Shown in pieces: positions 15,528-22,116 of a DNA stretch of 30,105 nt. Made by a program: the position numbers and the translations under genes. Under the pieces are notes generated by a model. It saw only the letters and a program-made list of their open reading frames with translations, was not told the origin of the DNA and made no database searches. Positions within the stretch are counted from its first letter, which is position 1. Every line of letters begins with the position of its first letter. Source of the stretch: an uncultured Gammaproteobacteria bacterium (GTDB lineage Bacteria; Pseudomonadota; Gammaproteobacteria; Steroidobacterales; GCA-2729495); NCBI GenBank assembly GCA_937958785.1, contig CALGMY010000265.1, positions 1 to 30,105 on the forward strand. The letters are read 5' to 3'.

Positions 15528-16157
15528 ATGTCTGACGGCTTCACCCGCGCGGGCTACGGCACCCGCACCATCGGCTGCGGCGAGCGACCGGCGATCCTCG
15601 TCGTGGACCTGCAGCACGGGTTCACCAACCCGGCCTTCCAGATGGGGCACTCGGCCCACGTGCAGCGGGCCGTGGTCAACACTGCAGCCCTGCTCGGTGC
15701 CGCGCGCTCCCGGGGCGTGCCCGTGGCCACCTGCAACGTGGCCTGGGGCAGCGTGAAGGACATGGGCTACTGGAAGATCGAGCCCCTGTACCAGGGGTGG
15801 TTCCACGGGGAGCCGGCCACGGTGATGGACGAGCGCATCCACGATCCCGCCTACGACTTCCACTTCACCAAGTCGGCGCCCTCCATGTTCTTCGGCACGC
15901 CACTCATGACTTTCCTCACCAAGGCCCGCGTCGATACCGTGTTCGTCACCGGGGTCGCCACCAGTGGCTGCGTGCGGGCGACGATCGTGGACGCCTTCTC
16001 CCACGGCTTCCGGGTGCTGGCCCCGGAGGCGTGCTGCGGCGACATGGAGGAAGGTCCCCACCGGGACAACCTGCGGGACGTGGGCCGGCGCTACGCCGAC
16101 GTGATCACGCTGGCCGATGCGCTGGGGCACCTCGCCCGGCTGACCACCCGGGCCTGA
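15528..16157 (+). CDS. Isochorismatase-family cysteine hydrolase
   Basis: A 209-residue protein with the family catalytic triad: D27 in ILVVDLQHGF, K115 in FHFTKSAPSMF, and C148 in VTGVATSGCVRATIVDAF. The general fold and the GCVRAT motif are closest in type to N-carbamoylsarcosine amidase/maleamate amidohydrolase-like enzymes, which hydrolyse amides with the cysteine nucleophile; the substrate cannot be assigned. Start ATG 15528 has CGGAG eight bases upstream. It lies 64 bases after the porin gene on the same strand, possibly in the nirS transcript. The intervening sequence holds an imperfect hairpin (about 15488-15510). Its stop directly abuts the stop of the convergent ATP-grasp gene. Confidence 0.88.
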   Translation: MSDGFTRAGYGTRTIGCGERPAILVVDLQHGFTNPAFQMGHSAHVQRAVVNTAALLGAARSRGVPVATCNVAWGSVKDMGYWKIEPLYQGWFHGEPATVMDERIHDPAYDFHFTKSAPSMFFGTPLMTFLTKARVDTVFVTGVATSGCVRATIVDAFSHGFRVLAPEACCGDMEEGPHRDNLRDVGRRYADVITLADALGHLARLTTRA

Positions 16158-17183
16158 CTACTCGCGCCACTCCACCTCGTAGCCGAGCCCGAGCCGCATC
16201 AGCCGCTCGAGCAGCGCCTCGTAGTCCGTGCCGCCGTTGGCCGCCGCCGCCGCGAAATCCTCGTCCTTGCTGAGGTTCGGGTTGCAGTTGGCCTCCAGCA
16301 GGTAGGCACGGCCGTCCGGGCGCAGCCGGAAGTCCATGCGCGCATAGCCGGACAGGTGCAGTGCCCGGTAGATGCGCTTGCTGAAGCGGCTGAGCTGGTC
16401 CTCGACGGGCGCGGCGAGGCCCGCGGCCTTGCCGGTGCGGATGCCGTGCTTCTGCTGGTATTTGCGGTCCCACTTCACCTTGCGGGTGGCGATGCCGGCC
16501 ATGGCCTCGGGCAGGGTGCCGAAGTCCATTTCCCAGACCGGGTAGGTGGTCAGCCGCTCGTTGCCGTCCACGGCCACGTACAGCTCCCGGCCCTCGATGT
16601 ATTCCTCCACGAGCGCATCCGTCTTCACGTGGTCGTGGATGAAGTCGATGCGCTCCTTGAGGCGGGCCCGGTCCTCCACGATGGAGGCCTGGGAAATGCC
16701 GAGCGAGGCGTCCTCCGTGGCGGACTTCACGAACAGCGGGTAGGTGAGCTTCTTCGACAGCCGGTAGCGCCGGCCGCGCCGGAACAGGGCGAACTGGGGC
16801 GTGGGGATGCGGTGGTAGGACAGGATCTGCTTGGACAGCACCTTGTCCCGGGACAGCATCATGCCCCGCGGGTTGCAGCCGGTGTAGGGCTGCCGCATGA
16901 GCTCCAGGTAGGCGACGATGTGCTGGTCGTAGGTGACGATGCCCTGGAATTCCTGGAGCAGGTTGAAGGCCACGTCGGGCTGCCATTCGGTGATCCGAGT
17001 CCTGAGGTCGCCCAGGTTGTCGTACAGGCCGAGCACCTGCACCTCGTGGCCCGCCCCGCGCAGGCAGTTCATCACGTCGTATTCCGTGCGCCACTCGTCG
17101 ATTTCCTGCTCGGAACGGCCCGCGATCGAGTCGGGCGGCACCAGGCTCTCGTGGGTGAGGATCAGCACGCGGAGTTTCTTCAT
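16158..17183 (-). CDS. ATP-grasp ligase, D-Ala-D-Ala-ligase-like
   Basis: A 341-residue protein with the ATP-grasp plan. N-terminal domain: LRVLILTHESLVPPDS, GHEVQVLGL, PDVAFNLLQEF. Central: LMRQPYTGCNPRGMMLSRDKVLSKQILSYHRIPTPQFALF, YPLFVKSATEDASLGIS (ATP-binding lysine region), VEEYIEGRELYVAV. C-terminal metal site: ARMDFRLRPDGRAYLLEANCNPNLS (Asp, Glu, Asn ligands). D-Ala ligase itself is unlikely: the overall length and the Tyr/Asn loop differ, so this is an amide- or peptide-bond-forming ligase of unknown substrate. It is translationally coupled (ATGA overlap, 17180-17183) to the zinc metallopeptidase gene, which suggests a shared pathway of bond formation and cleavage. Confidence 0.85.
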   Translation of the reverse strand: MKKLRVLILTHESLVPPDSIAGRSEQEIDEWRTEYDVMNCLRGAGHEVQVLGLYDNLGDLRTRITEWQPDVAFNLLQEFQGIVTYDQHIVAYLELMRQPYTGCNPRGMMLSRDKVLSKQILSYHRIPTPQFALFRRGRRYRLSKKLTYPLFVKSATEDASLGISQASIVEDRARLKERIDFIHDHVKTDALVEEYIEGRELYVAVDGNERLTTYPVWEMDFGTLPEAMAGIATRKVKWDRKYQQKHGIRTGKAAGLAAPVEDQLSRFSKRIYRALHLSGYARMDFRLRPDGRAYLLEANCNPNLSKDEDFAAAAANGGTDYEALLERLMRLGLGYEVEWRE

Positions 17184-18199
17184 AGGGCGTAGCGCTCCCT
17201 GCCACGGCGGACGAAGTCGAAGAGGATGCGCTCCAGCAGGCCGAAGACCTGGCGCTTGGTCAGCCGCAGCGGGCCCGTGACGCAGAGGTCCAGTTCCCGC
17301 GACCGGCGGATGACCATGCGCATGACGTGATGGATCAGGTAGGGGTGCAGCCGGGACCGGCGCACCAGCAGCCGGGTGAGCTCGGGCCGCACCTGGCGCA
17401 GGAAGGTGGCCGCGGCCGGGCGCCCCGGGTTCAGCACCTGGGGCCCGAACACGCGGCGCAGACGGACGTCGTAGCGCCCGGTCTCCGTGCGGTCGTCATC
17501 GCTGAGTTTCGCCGCGTAGTGCTCGCGCAGCGTGGTCCGGTTCGACTCGAGGGGCTCGACCCGGGTCCGGCGCCGGACCGGGGGCGCCGTGGTGCGTATG
17601 CCGGCCATGAGCTCGTCCACGTACCGCAGCTTCCGCAGGGCCAGCCAGTCCTGGTAATCCTGGCGCCAGGTGGAGTTCGGCGCCAGCCACACGGCGAAGG
17701 TCTCCGCGAAGTCCTCGGACGGATGGCTCTGGGCATACCAGTGGCCGAGGTGCATGACGTAGTTGCGGCTGGTGGTGCGGGGCGCATAGCGCACCGGGTA
17801 GGGCCGGGACGCGGGCCCGAAGACCTGCCGCCAGCGCTTGCGCAACCGGAGGCGGTAGGCGTTGTCCAGCGCATGACCGGTCTCGTGGCGCAGGATCCGC
17901 TGCAGCCAGCGGGCATTGCCGCCCTCCACCTCGTGCATCTGGCGCCGCTCCAGCGCGGCGAGCCGCGGGTGGGCCAGGTAGAAGGGAATCGCGAAGCCCG
18001 GCACGCCGTCGGGGCAGAACCACTCCACCGACAGCCAGACGTGGGGGCGGAACCGGAATCCGCGCCGGCCGAGCTCCTGGTCGAGCCGGTGCAGGGCGGG
18101 CTCGAGGCGGCTGCCGGCCAGGTCGAGTTCGAGGTCGCTGAAGCGCAGGTCCAGGAGCGCCTCGTCATCCAGCTTCGCCCACCAGGGCTCCGGGGCCAT
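17180..18199 (-). CDS. Putative zinc metallopeptidase
   Basis: A 339-residue cytoplasmic-looking protein (no signal peptide). It contains RILRHETGHALDNAY, with the zincin motif HExxH at H105-E106-x2-H109, and a downstream glutamate in PSEDFAETFAVWL as candidate third ligand, as in gluzincin-like enzymes. It matches the pattern of proteins annotated as putative zinc-binding metallopeptidases. The C-terminal half is Arg-rich (RRRTRVEPLESNRTTLREHY, MRMVIRRSRELDL). Start ATG 18199 lies inside one arm of a 14-bp inverted repeat; the other candidate start (18229) lies in the opposite arm. AAGGCGAGG precedes 18199. It follows the MBL-fold gene by 38 bases and overlaps the ATP-grasp gene by four. Confidence 0.78.
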   Translation of the reverse strand: MAPEPWWAKLDDEALLDLRFSDLELDLAGSRLEPALHRLDQELGRRGFRFRPHVWLSVEWFCPDGVPGFAIPFYLAHPRLAALERRQMHEVEGGNARWLQRILRHETGHALDNAYRLRLRKRWRQVFGPASRPYPVRYAPRTTSRNYVMHLGHWYAQSHPSEDFAETFAVWLAPNSTWRQDYQDWLALRKLRYVDELMAGIRTTAPPVRRRTRVEPLESNRTTLREHYAAKLSDDDRTETGRYDVRLRRVFGPQVLNPGRPAAATFLRQVRPELTRLLVRRSRLHPYLIHHVMRMVIRRSRELDLCVTGPLRLTKRQVFGLLERILFDFVRRGRERYAL

Positions 18200-18236
18200 G
18201 CCTCGCCTTGCAGCGCCAGAATGAGGCATGGCCCCG
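18191..18236 (-). promoter_or_regulatory. Inverted-repeat hairpin that includes the metallopeptidase start codon
   Basis: Perfect 14-bp arms (18191-18204 and 18223-18236) flank an 18-base spacer. In the minus-strand transcript the 3' arm carries the ATG (18199) and the loop ends with the GCAAGGC part of the Shine-Dalgarno. The TAA stop of the upstream MBL-fold gene (18238-18240) is one base before the 5' arm. A ribosome finishing that gene would melt the stem, which would couple the two translations. It belongs to the same sequence family as the hairpin at 24053-24098. Confidence 0.7.
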
Positions 18237-18237
18237 T

Positions 18238-19125
18238 TTACCGGCTGTTGAACAGGGTGGTCACGAACTGGTCGGAGCGGATGAAGCTCTTGCCCCACTC
18301 CACGTCGAACTCCGCGAGGGGCTTCGCGGCGATCACCTGCTCCAGGGACTTGCCGCCGGCCTTCAGCGCCTGCACCCGGTCGCGGGCGGTGACGAGCATC
18401 GCGCGGAACGCCGCCACCCGGTCCCGCCGGGCCACCGGGCCGTGGCCGGGAATCACGAGCGTGTCCGGGCCGATGAGGGCGAGGATCCGGTCGAGGCCGG
18501 CGATCATGCCGCTGACGCTGCCCCCGCTCCCGAGGTCGATGAAGGGATAGCCGTAGAGCACGAACACGTCGCCGGCATGCAGGACGTCGGCCTTCTCGAA
18601 ATGGAACAGCGCGTCGCCGTCGGTATGGGCGTCGGGGACGTGGATCACCCGGATGGTGTCGTCATTGAAGTGGAAGGTCATCCGGTCGCTGAAGGTGATC
18701 ACCGGCAGCGCCTCGGCCGGCGAGGGTGGCACCCGGGCATTGAAGAAGGTGCTGAAGTACTCGACGCTCATCCGGGTGCGCACGTTGTCGTGGGCCACGA
18801 TCACCACGCCGTCCCTGCCGAAGCTGGCGTTTCCGCCCGAGTGGTCGCCGTGCCAGTGGGTGTTCAGCACGTAGCGCACCGGCTGGTCGGTGAGCTTCGC
18901 GACGGCGGCCCGGATCTTCGGCACCATGGGGGCGAACTGGTCGTCAATGATGAAGGCGCCGTCACGGCCGACGGACACGCCGACATTGCCAGCCGCGGGC
19001 ATGACGAGCACGTGGACGCTGCCGCGCACCGGGGAGCTGGTGAGCTCGCCGTCCTCCCGGGGCTCCTGGGCCTCCACCGCGCCAGTGAGAACGATTCCCG
19101 CCAGGAAAGCCACCATCGTTCGCAT
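18238..19125 (-). CDS. Exported metallo-beta-lactamase-fold hydrolase
   Basis: A 295-residue periplasmic protein. Signal peptide MRTMVAFLAGIVLTGAVEA, cleavage near residue 19. It has the full MBL metal set: H90-x-H92-x-D94-H95 in LNTHWHGDHSGGN, H167 in VPDAHTDGD, D186 in LHAGDVF and H228 in IPGHGP, so a binuclear zinc hydrolase is expected. It lacks features that would assign it to a particular beta-lactamase class or to glyoxalase II; substrate unknown. Start ATG 19125 is preceded by GGAGGTGAT, a strong Shine-Dalgarno. It is the first gene of a three-gene minus-strand run with the metallopeptidase and ATP-grasp genes. A REP element lies in its upstream region. Confidence 0.88.
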   Translation of the reverse strand: MRTMVAFLAGIVLTGAVEAQEPREDGELTSSPVRGSVHVLVMPAAGNVGVSVGRDGAFIIDDQFAPMVPKIRAAVAKLTDQPVRYVLNTHWHGDHSGGNASFGRDGVVIVAHDNVRTRMSVEYFSTFFNARVPPSPAEALPVITFSDRMTFHFNDDTIRVIHVPDAHTDGDALFHFEKADVLHAGDVFVLYGYPFIDLGSGGSVSGMIAGLDRILALIGPDTLVIPGHGPVARRDRVAAFRAMLVTARDRVQALKAGGKSLEQVIAAKPLAEFDVEWGKSFIRSDQFVTTLFNSR

Positions 19126-19166
19126 GTCATCACCTCCGGCCCGGAAGCAGGCGCCCCGGCAATTTA

Positions 19167-19188
19167 TCGCGGGAGAACCCGCTCCTAC
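19167..19188 (-). repeat. GTAG-type REP palindrome, copy 3
   Basis: Minus-strand reading: GTAGGAGCG, centre GGTTCTCC, then CGCGA. The arms GCGGG/CCCGC are complementary and differ from other copies by matched substitutions. It sits between the terminator at 19197-19228 and the MBL-fold gene, in that gene's 5' region. Confidence 0.82.
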
Positions 19189-19196
19189 AAAGCCCC

Positions 19197-19228
19197 AAAA
19201 AAGAAGGGCCGCATCGCTGCGGCCCTTC
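19197..19228 (-). terminator. Intrinsic terminator downstream of the 32-codon gene
   Basis: A perfect 11-bp stem (19203-19213 with 19218-19228) and four-base loop is followed, in minus-strand direction, by six consecutive T. It lies about 75 bases after the stop of the small gene and ends a predicted transcript of about 250 nucleotides. It separates that gene from the MBL-fold gene. Confidence 0.9.
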
Positions 19229-19304
19229 GTGAGACCGGGTGTCCCCAATCCCTTGTCTTGCGAGCCCTTCTTCGGGGGCGCGCTCGAGCCCGTGGGAGGC
19301 GTCG

Positions 19305-19403
19305 CTAGCGGCTAGCCCCCGGGAAGGAGTGGTCCAGCATCTGGTCCACCGTCAGGCCGAGACACGAGGGGTGGATGGACACCGCGAGAATCTCACTAGA
19401 CAT
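19305..19403 (-). CDS. 32-residue peptide gene, function unknown
   Basis: An ORF of 32 codons starting MSSEILAVSIHPS and ending LDHSFPGASR, with one cysteine (C14) and two histidines. It has no transmembrane segment or obvious signal peptide. The evidence for expression is the surroundings: a good sigma-70 promoter (19453-19481), a Shine-Dalgarno complementary over 15 bases to the 16S rRNA tail, and an intrinsic terminator downstream. I do not recognise it as PqqA, mycofactocin or methanobactin precursor. Possible roles are a ribosomally made peptide precursor, a small regulatory protein, or a leader peptide. It is divergent from a TonB receptor gene and upstream of MBL-fold, metallopeptidase and ATP-grasp genes. 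An alternative is that the transcript acts as an RNA and the ORF is incidental. Confidence 0.6.
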   Translation of the reverse strand: MSSEILAVSIHPSCLGLTVDQMLDHSFPGASR

Positions 19404-19418
19404 TGGATCACCTCCTTT
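19403..19418 (-). promoter_or_regulatory. Hyper-complementary Shine-Dalgarno of the 32-codon gene
   Basis: On the minus strand AAAGGAGGTGATCC is followed by AATG. The plus strand reads TTGGATCACCTCCTT (19403-19417), identical over 15 bases to the 3' tail of 16S rRNA as known for gammaproteobacteria. GGAGG is seven bases from the ATG, the normal distance, and pairing would run into the first base of the start codon. Confidence 0.85.
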
Positions 19419-19452
19419 GATCGGGCCTTGGGCCCACAGGGACGACGGCCCG

Positions 19453-19481
19453 AGTATCGACCGTCCCCCGGCAATTGCCAA
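19453..19481 (-). promoter_or_regulatory. Sigma-70 promoter of the 32-codon gene, with a palindrome at -35
   Basis: Minus strand TTGGCA (19476-19481), 17 bases, GATACT (19453-19458). The -35 matches five of six and the -10 four of six consensus bases, at ideal spacing. The perfect palindrome GGCAATTGCC (19470-19479) overlaps the -35 and could be an operator. The predicted start is near 19446, giving a leader of about 43 bases with CGGGCC/GGCCCG arms. Confidence 0.6.
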
Positions 19482-19532
19482 GATGCGCCGCACACAAATC
19501 CGGGGGCTGGCGGGACTCCGTCACAGGTGTGC

Positions 19533-19538
19533 TAGGCT
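19533..19538 (+). promoter_or_regulatory. Weak -10 candidate for the second TonB receptor
   Basis: TGTGC then TAGGCT lies 21 bases upstream of the receptor ATG. It has the TG of an extended -10 nearby but only three matches to TATAAT, and no convincing -35. Listed only because it lies in the shared intergenic region with the divergent 32-codon gene. Confidence 0.3.
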
Positions 19539-19559
19539 CGCTGCGGGGGTAAAAAAACA

Positions 19560-22112
19560 ATGCTGCTCCAGTCTCCTCGCCGTGCCTGTGCCCGGGGTGC
19601 CGCCGCCGGTGCCCTGCTCGCCACGACCGTCCTGCCCGTGACGCCCGTTCCCGCCCAGGAGGTCCTGGAGGAGATCACCGTGACCGCCCGCAAGGTCGCG
19701 GAGAGCCTGCAGGACTCGCCCCTGTCGGTGGTGGTGCTGACCGGCGAGGCCATGGCGGACTCCGGCATCAGCCGGGTCGAGGAGCTGGTCTCCTACGTGC
19801 CGAACTTCGCCATGTCCGAGACGGGCATCGGCACCAACCTGTACGTGCGGGGCATCGGCTCCGGCATCAACCAGGGCTTCGAGCAGTCCGTCGGCATGTA
19901 CGTGGACGGCATCTACTACGGCCGGGCCCAGCTCACCCGGGCCCCCTTCATGGACATGGCCCAGGCCGAGGCCCTGCGTGGCCCCCAGGCCATCCTGCTC
20001 GGCAACAACAGCATCGCCGGCGCCCTCAACTTCACCACCGCGAAGCCCACGGACTACTTCGAGGCCTCGGTGAGCGCCCTCTACGAGCCCGACCACGGCG
20101 AGCAGGAACTGAACGGCATGATCTCCGGCCCGCTCGGCAACCTGCTGGGGCTCGAATGGGGCGCCCGCTTCGCCGGCCGCTACCGGACCATGGATGGCTA
20201 CATCGAGAACACCCTGCTCGACCGGGACGAGCCGGACCGGGAGGAGACCAGCGCCCGCGTCACCTTCGCCTTCGAGGGCGACGTAGTGGACGGCACCCTC
20301 AAGTACGAGAAGAACCAGTTCGACGTGAAAGGCCGGCAGATCGAGATCGTCCGGGCGGACCCCGCCACCACCCGCGGCACGAGCCAGACCGGCTTCAGCA
20401 ACAACACCGGCAGCTCGGGATTCTGGCAGCCGGGCTTCACCTACCTGGAGTACCTGGACCAGTTCTTCGACGGGCCGCCCCCGGTGGACCCGAACACCTA
20501 CGTGCTGGACAACCCCGGGCTCACGGAGGACACCCTCAACTTCGAGCGGCAGTCCAACGGGGACAAGAGCGACAACGACATCGATGCGGTCGTGGCCGCG
20601 GTCAACGTTGCGCTGGGTGAGCACACGCTCACCGGCACCTACGGCTTCCTGACCTACGACTACAACGAGGACTGCGACTGCGACTTCACCGGCGCCGCCC
20701 AGTTCCTGCTGAACTCCCAGGAGGACTACCGGCAAAACAGCCTGGAGCTGCGGCTCACCTCGCCCCAGGACGGCCGCCTCCGCTACCTGGGCGGCATCTA
20801 TTACCAGGCGGACAAGCTGGAGTTCGGCGACCAGATCTTCCTGCCGACCGACAGCGGCGTGGTCCGGCTGGTGGGCTACGCGACCACCGGCAATCCCGAG
20901 GGCGCCTTCGAGTCCCTCGGCAACACCTCAGCCTTCCGGGACTTCGAGCAGAACACCTACAACAGCTCGGTCTTCGGCCAGTTGAGCTTCGACTTCACCG
21001 ACCGCTGGCGGGGCAGCGCCGGCGTCCGGTACAGCCACATCGAGAAGGAAGCCACCCGCATCCTGCGGGAAGGCGACCTCGAGCGGAATCCGTTCAACCT
21101 GAACGACGCCAACGACTTCGACCGCCTGTCCACCGGTGCCGTGCTGTTCGCGTCCATCTTCGACGTGTCCTTCCACCAGCTCGCCGGCTCCCGCACGGAG
21201 GACAACGTGGCCTGGGAACTCACCACCGAGTTCGACCTCAACGACGACGTGCTGCTGTACGGCTCGATCAAGACGGGCTTCAAGGGCGGCGGCTTCGACG
21301 TGCGCTCGAACAGCGAGCCGGAGCCGGTGGGCAGCACGGGGGCGGGCACCCTCTACCCGGCGAACCTGGAGTCCCAGGTGAACTCGCTGGTACCGCCGGG
21401 CTCCTTCGAGTTCGAGGACGAGCAGGCGACGGCCTTCGAGGCCGGGTCCAAGATCTCCCTGCTGGGCGGCACGGCGGAGGTCAACGTCGCCGTGTTCTAC
21501 ACCGAGTTCGATGACCTGCAGGTCAGCATCTTCGACGGCACGCTGGGCTTCAACGTGGGCAACGCGGCGAAGGCGACGACCCAGGGCGTGGAGATCGACG
21601 GCCGCTGGGCCATCACCGACGACTGGTCCATGAACGGGTCCATCGGCTACCTGGACTTCGAGTTCGACGACTTCCAGAACGGCCAGTGCAACCAGGGCCA
21701 GACGCCCACGTCGCCGAACGGCTTCTGCGACTACACCGGCAAGACCAACCAGTACGTGGCCGACTGGTCCGGCAACATCGGCGTGAACTACGAGCACCCG
21801 CTGACCGAGAACCTGCTCTTCAGCGCCACGCTGGATACCCAGTTCACCACGGACTACAACCCCTCCCAGAACCTGGACCCGCGCATCGAGCAGGACGGCT
21901 ACGCGATGTGGAATCTCCGCGTGGCCCTCGGCGACGCCGACGACCGCTGGGAGGTGGCCATCCTCGGCCGGAACCTGACCGACGAGGAGGTCGTGTCCTA
22001 CGCGAACGACACGCCGCTGGCCTTCAGCCAGTTCGGCGCTCCCACCTGGTACGGGTTCGTCGAGCGTTCCCGCAGCGTGGCCGTGCAGGCCAGCTACCGG
22101 TTCGGGGAGTGA
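19560..22112 (+). CDS. TonB-dependent outer-membrane receptor
   Basis: An 850-residue receptor with a normal signal peptide (basic RRACARG, then AAAGALLATTVLPVTPVPAQ, cleavage near 33), TonB box VLEEITVTARK, plug domain (PLSVVVLTGEAM, RVEELVSYVPNFAMSE, LYVRGIGSG, MYVDGIYYGRAQL, EALRGPQAILLGNNSIAGALNFTT) and a large barrel ending VAVQASYRFGE. The substrate cannot be inferred; related receptors in marine and soil gammaproteobacteria occur in large numbers. A CDCDF loop holds two cysteines (residues near 375). The next gene starts five bases after its stop, so the two are cotranscribed. It is divergent from the 32-codon gene. Confidence 0.92.
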   Translation: MLLQSPRRACARGAAAGALLATTVLPVTPVPAQEVLEEITVTARKVAESLQDSPLSVVVLTGEAMADSGISRVEELVSYVPNFAMSETGIGTNLYVRGIGSGINQGFEQSVGMYVDGIYYGRAQLTRAPFMDMAQAEALRGPQAILLGNNSIAGALNFTTAKPTDYFEASVSALYEPDHGEQELNGMISGPLGNLLGLEWGARFAGRYRTMDGYIENTLLDRDEPDREETSARVTFAFEGDVVDGTLKYEKNQFDVKGRQIEIVRADPATTRGTSQTGFSNNTGSSGFWQPGFTYLEYLDQFFDGPPPVDPNTYVLDNPGLTEDTLNFERQSNGDKSDNDIDAVVAAVNVALGEHTLTGTYGFLTYDYNEDCDCDFTGAAQFLLNSQEDYRQNSLELRLTSPQDGRLRYLGGIYYQADKLEFGDQIFLPTDSGVVRLVGYATTGNPEGAFESLGNTSAFRDFEQNTYNSSVFGQLSFDFTDRWRGSAGVRYSHIEKEATRILREGDLERNPFNLNDANDFDRLSTGAVLFASIFDVSFHQLAGSRTEDNVAWELTTEFDLNDDVLLYGSIKTGFKGGGFDVRSNSEPEPVGSTGAGTLYPANLESQVNSLVPPGSFEFEDEQATAFEAGSKISLLGGTAEVNVAVFYTEFDDLQVSIFDGTLGFNVGNAAKATTQGVEIDGRWAITDDWSMNGSIGYLDFEFDDFQNGQCNQGQTPTSPNGFCDYTGKTNQYVADWSGNIGVNYEHPLTENLLFSATLDTQFTTDYNPSQNLDPRIEQDGYAMWNLRVALGDADDRWEVAILGRNLTDEEVVSYANDTPLAFSQFGAPTWYGFVERSRSVAVQASYRFGE

Positions 22113-22116
22113 GGCC

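Noticed and set aside
19305..19403. PqqA, mycofactocin or methanobactin precursor
   Set aside because: The peptide lacks the Glu/Tyr pair of PqqA, the C-terminal Val-Tyr of MftA and the two cysteine sites of methanobactin, and no matching maturation genes are present.
19403..19418. Fragment of a 16S rRNA gene on the plus strand
   Set aside because: Only 15 bases match the 16S 3' tail and nothing upstream does; it is explained by the Shine-Dalgarno on the other strand.
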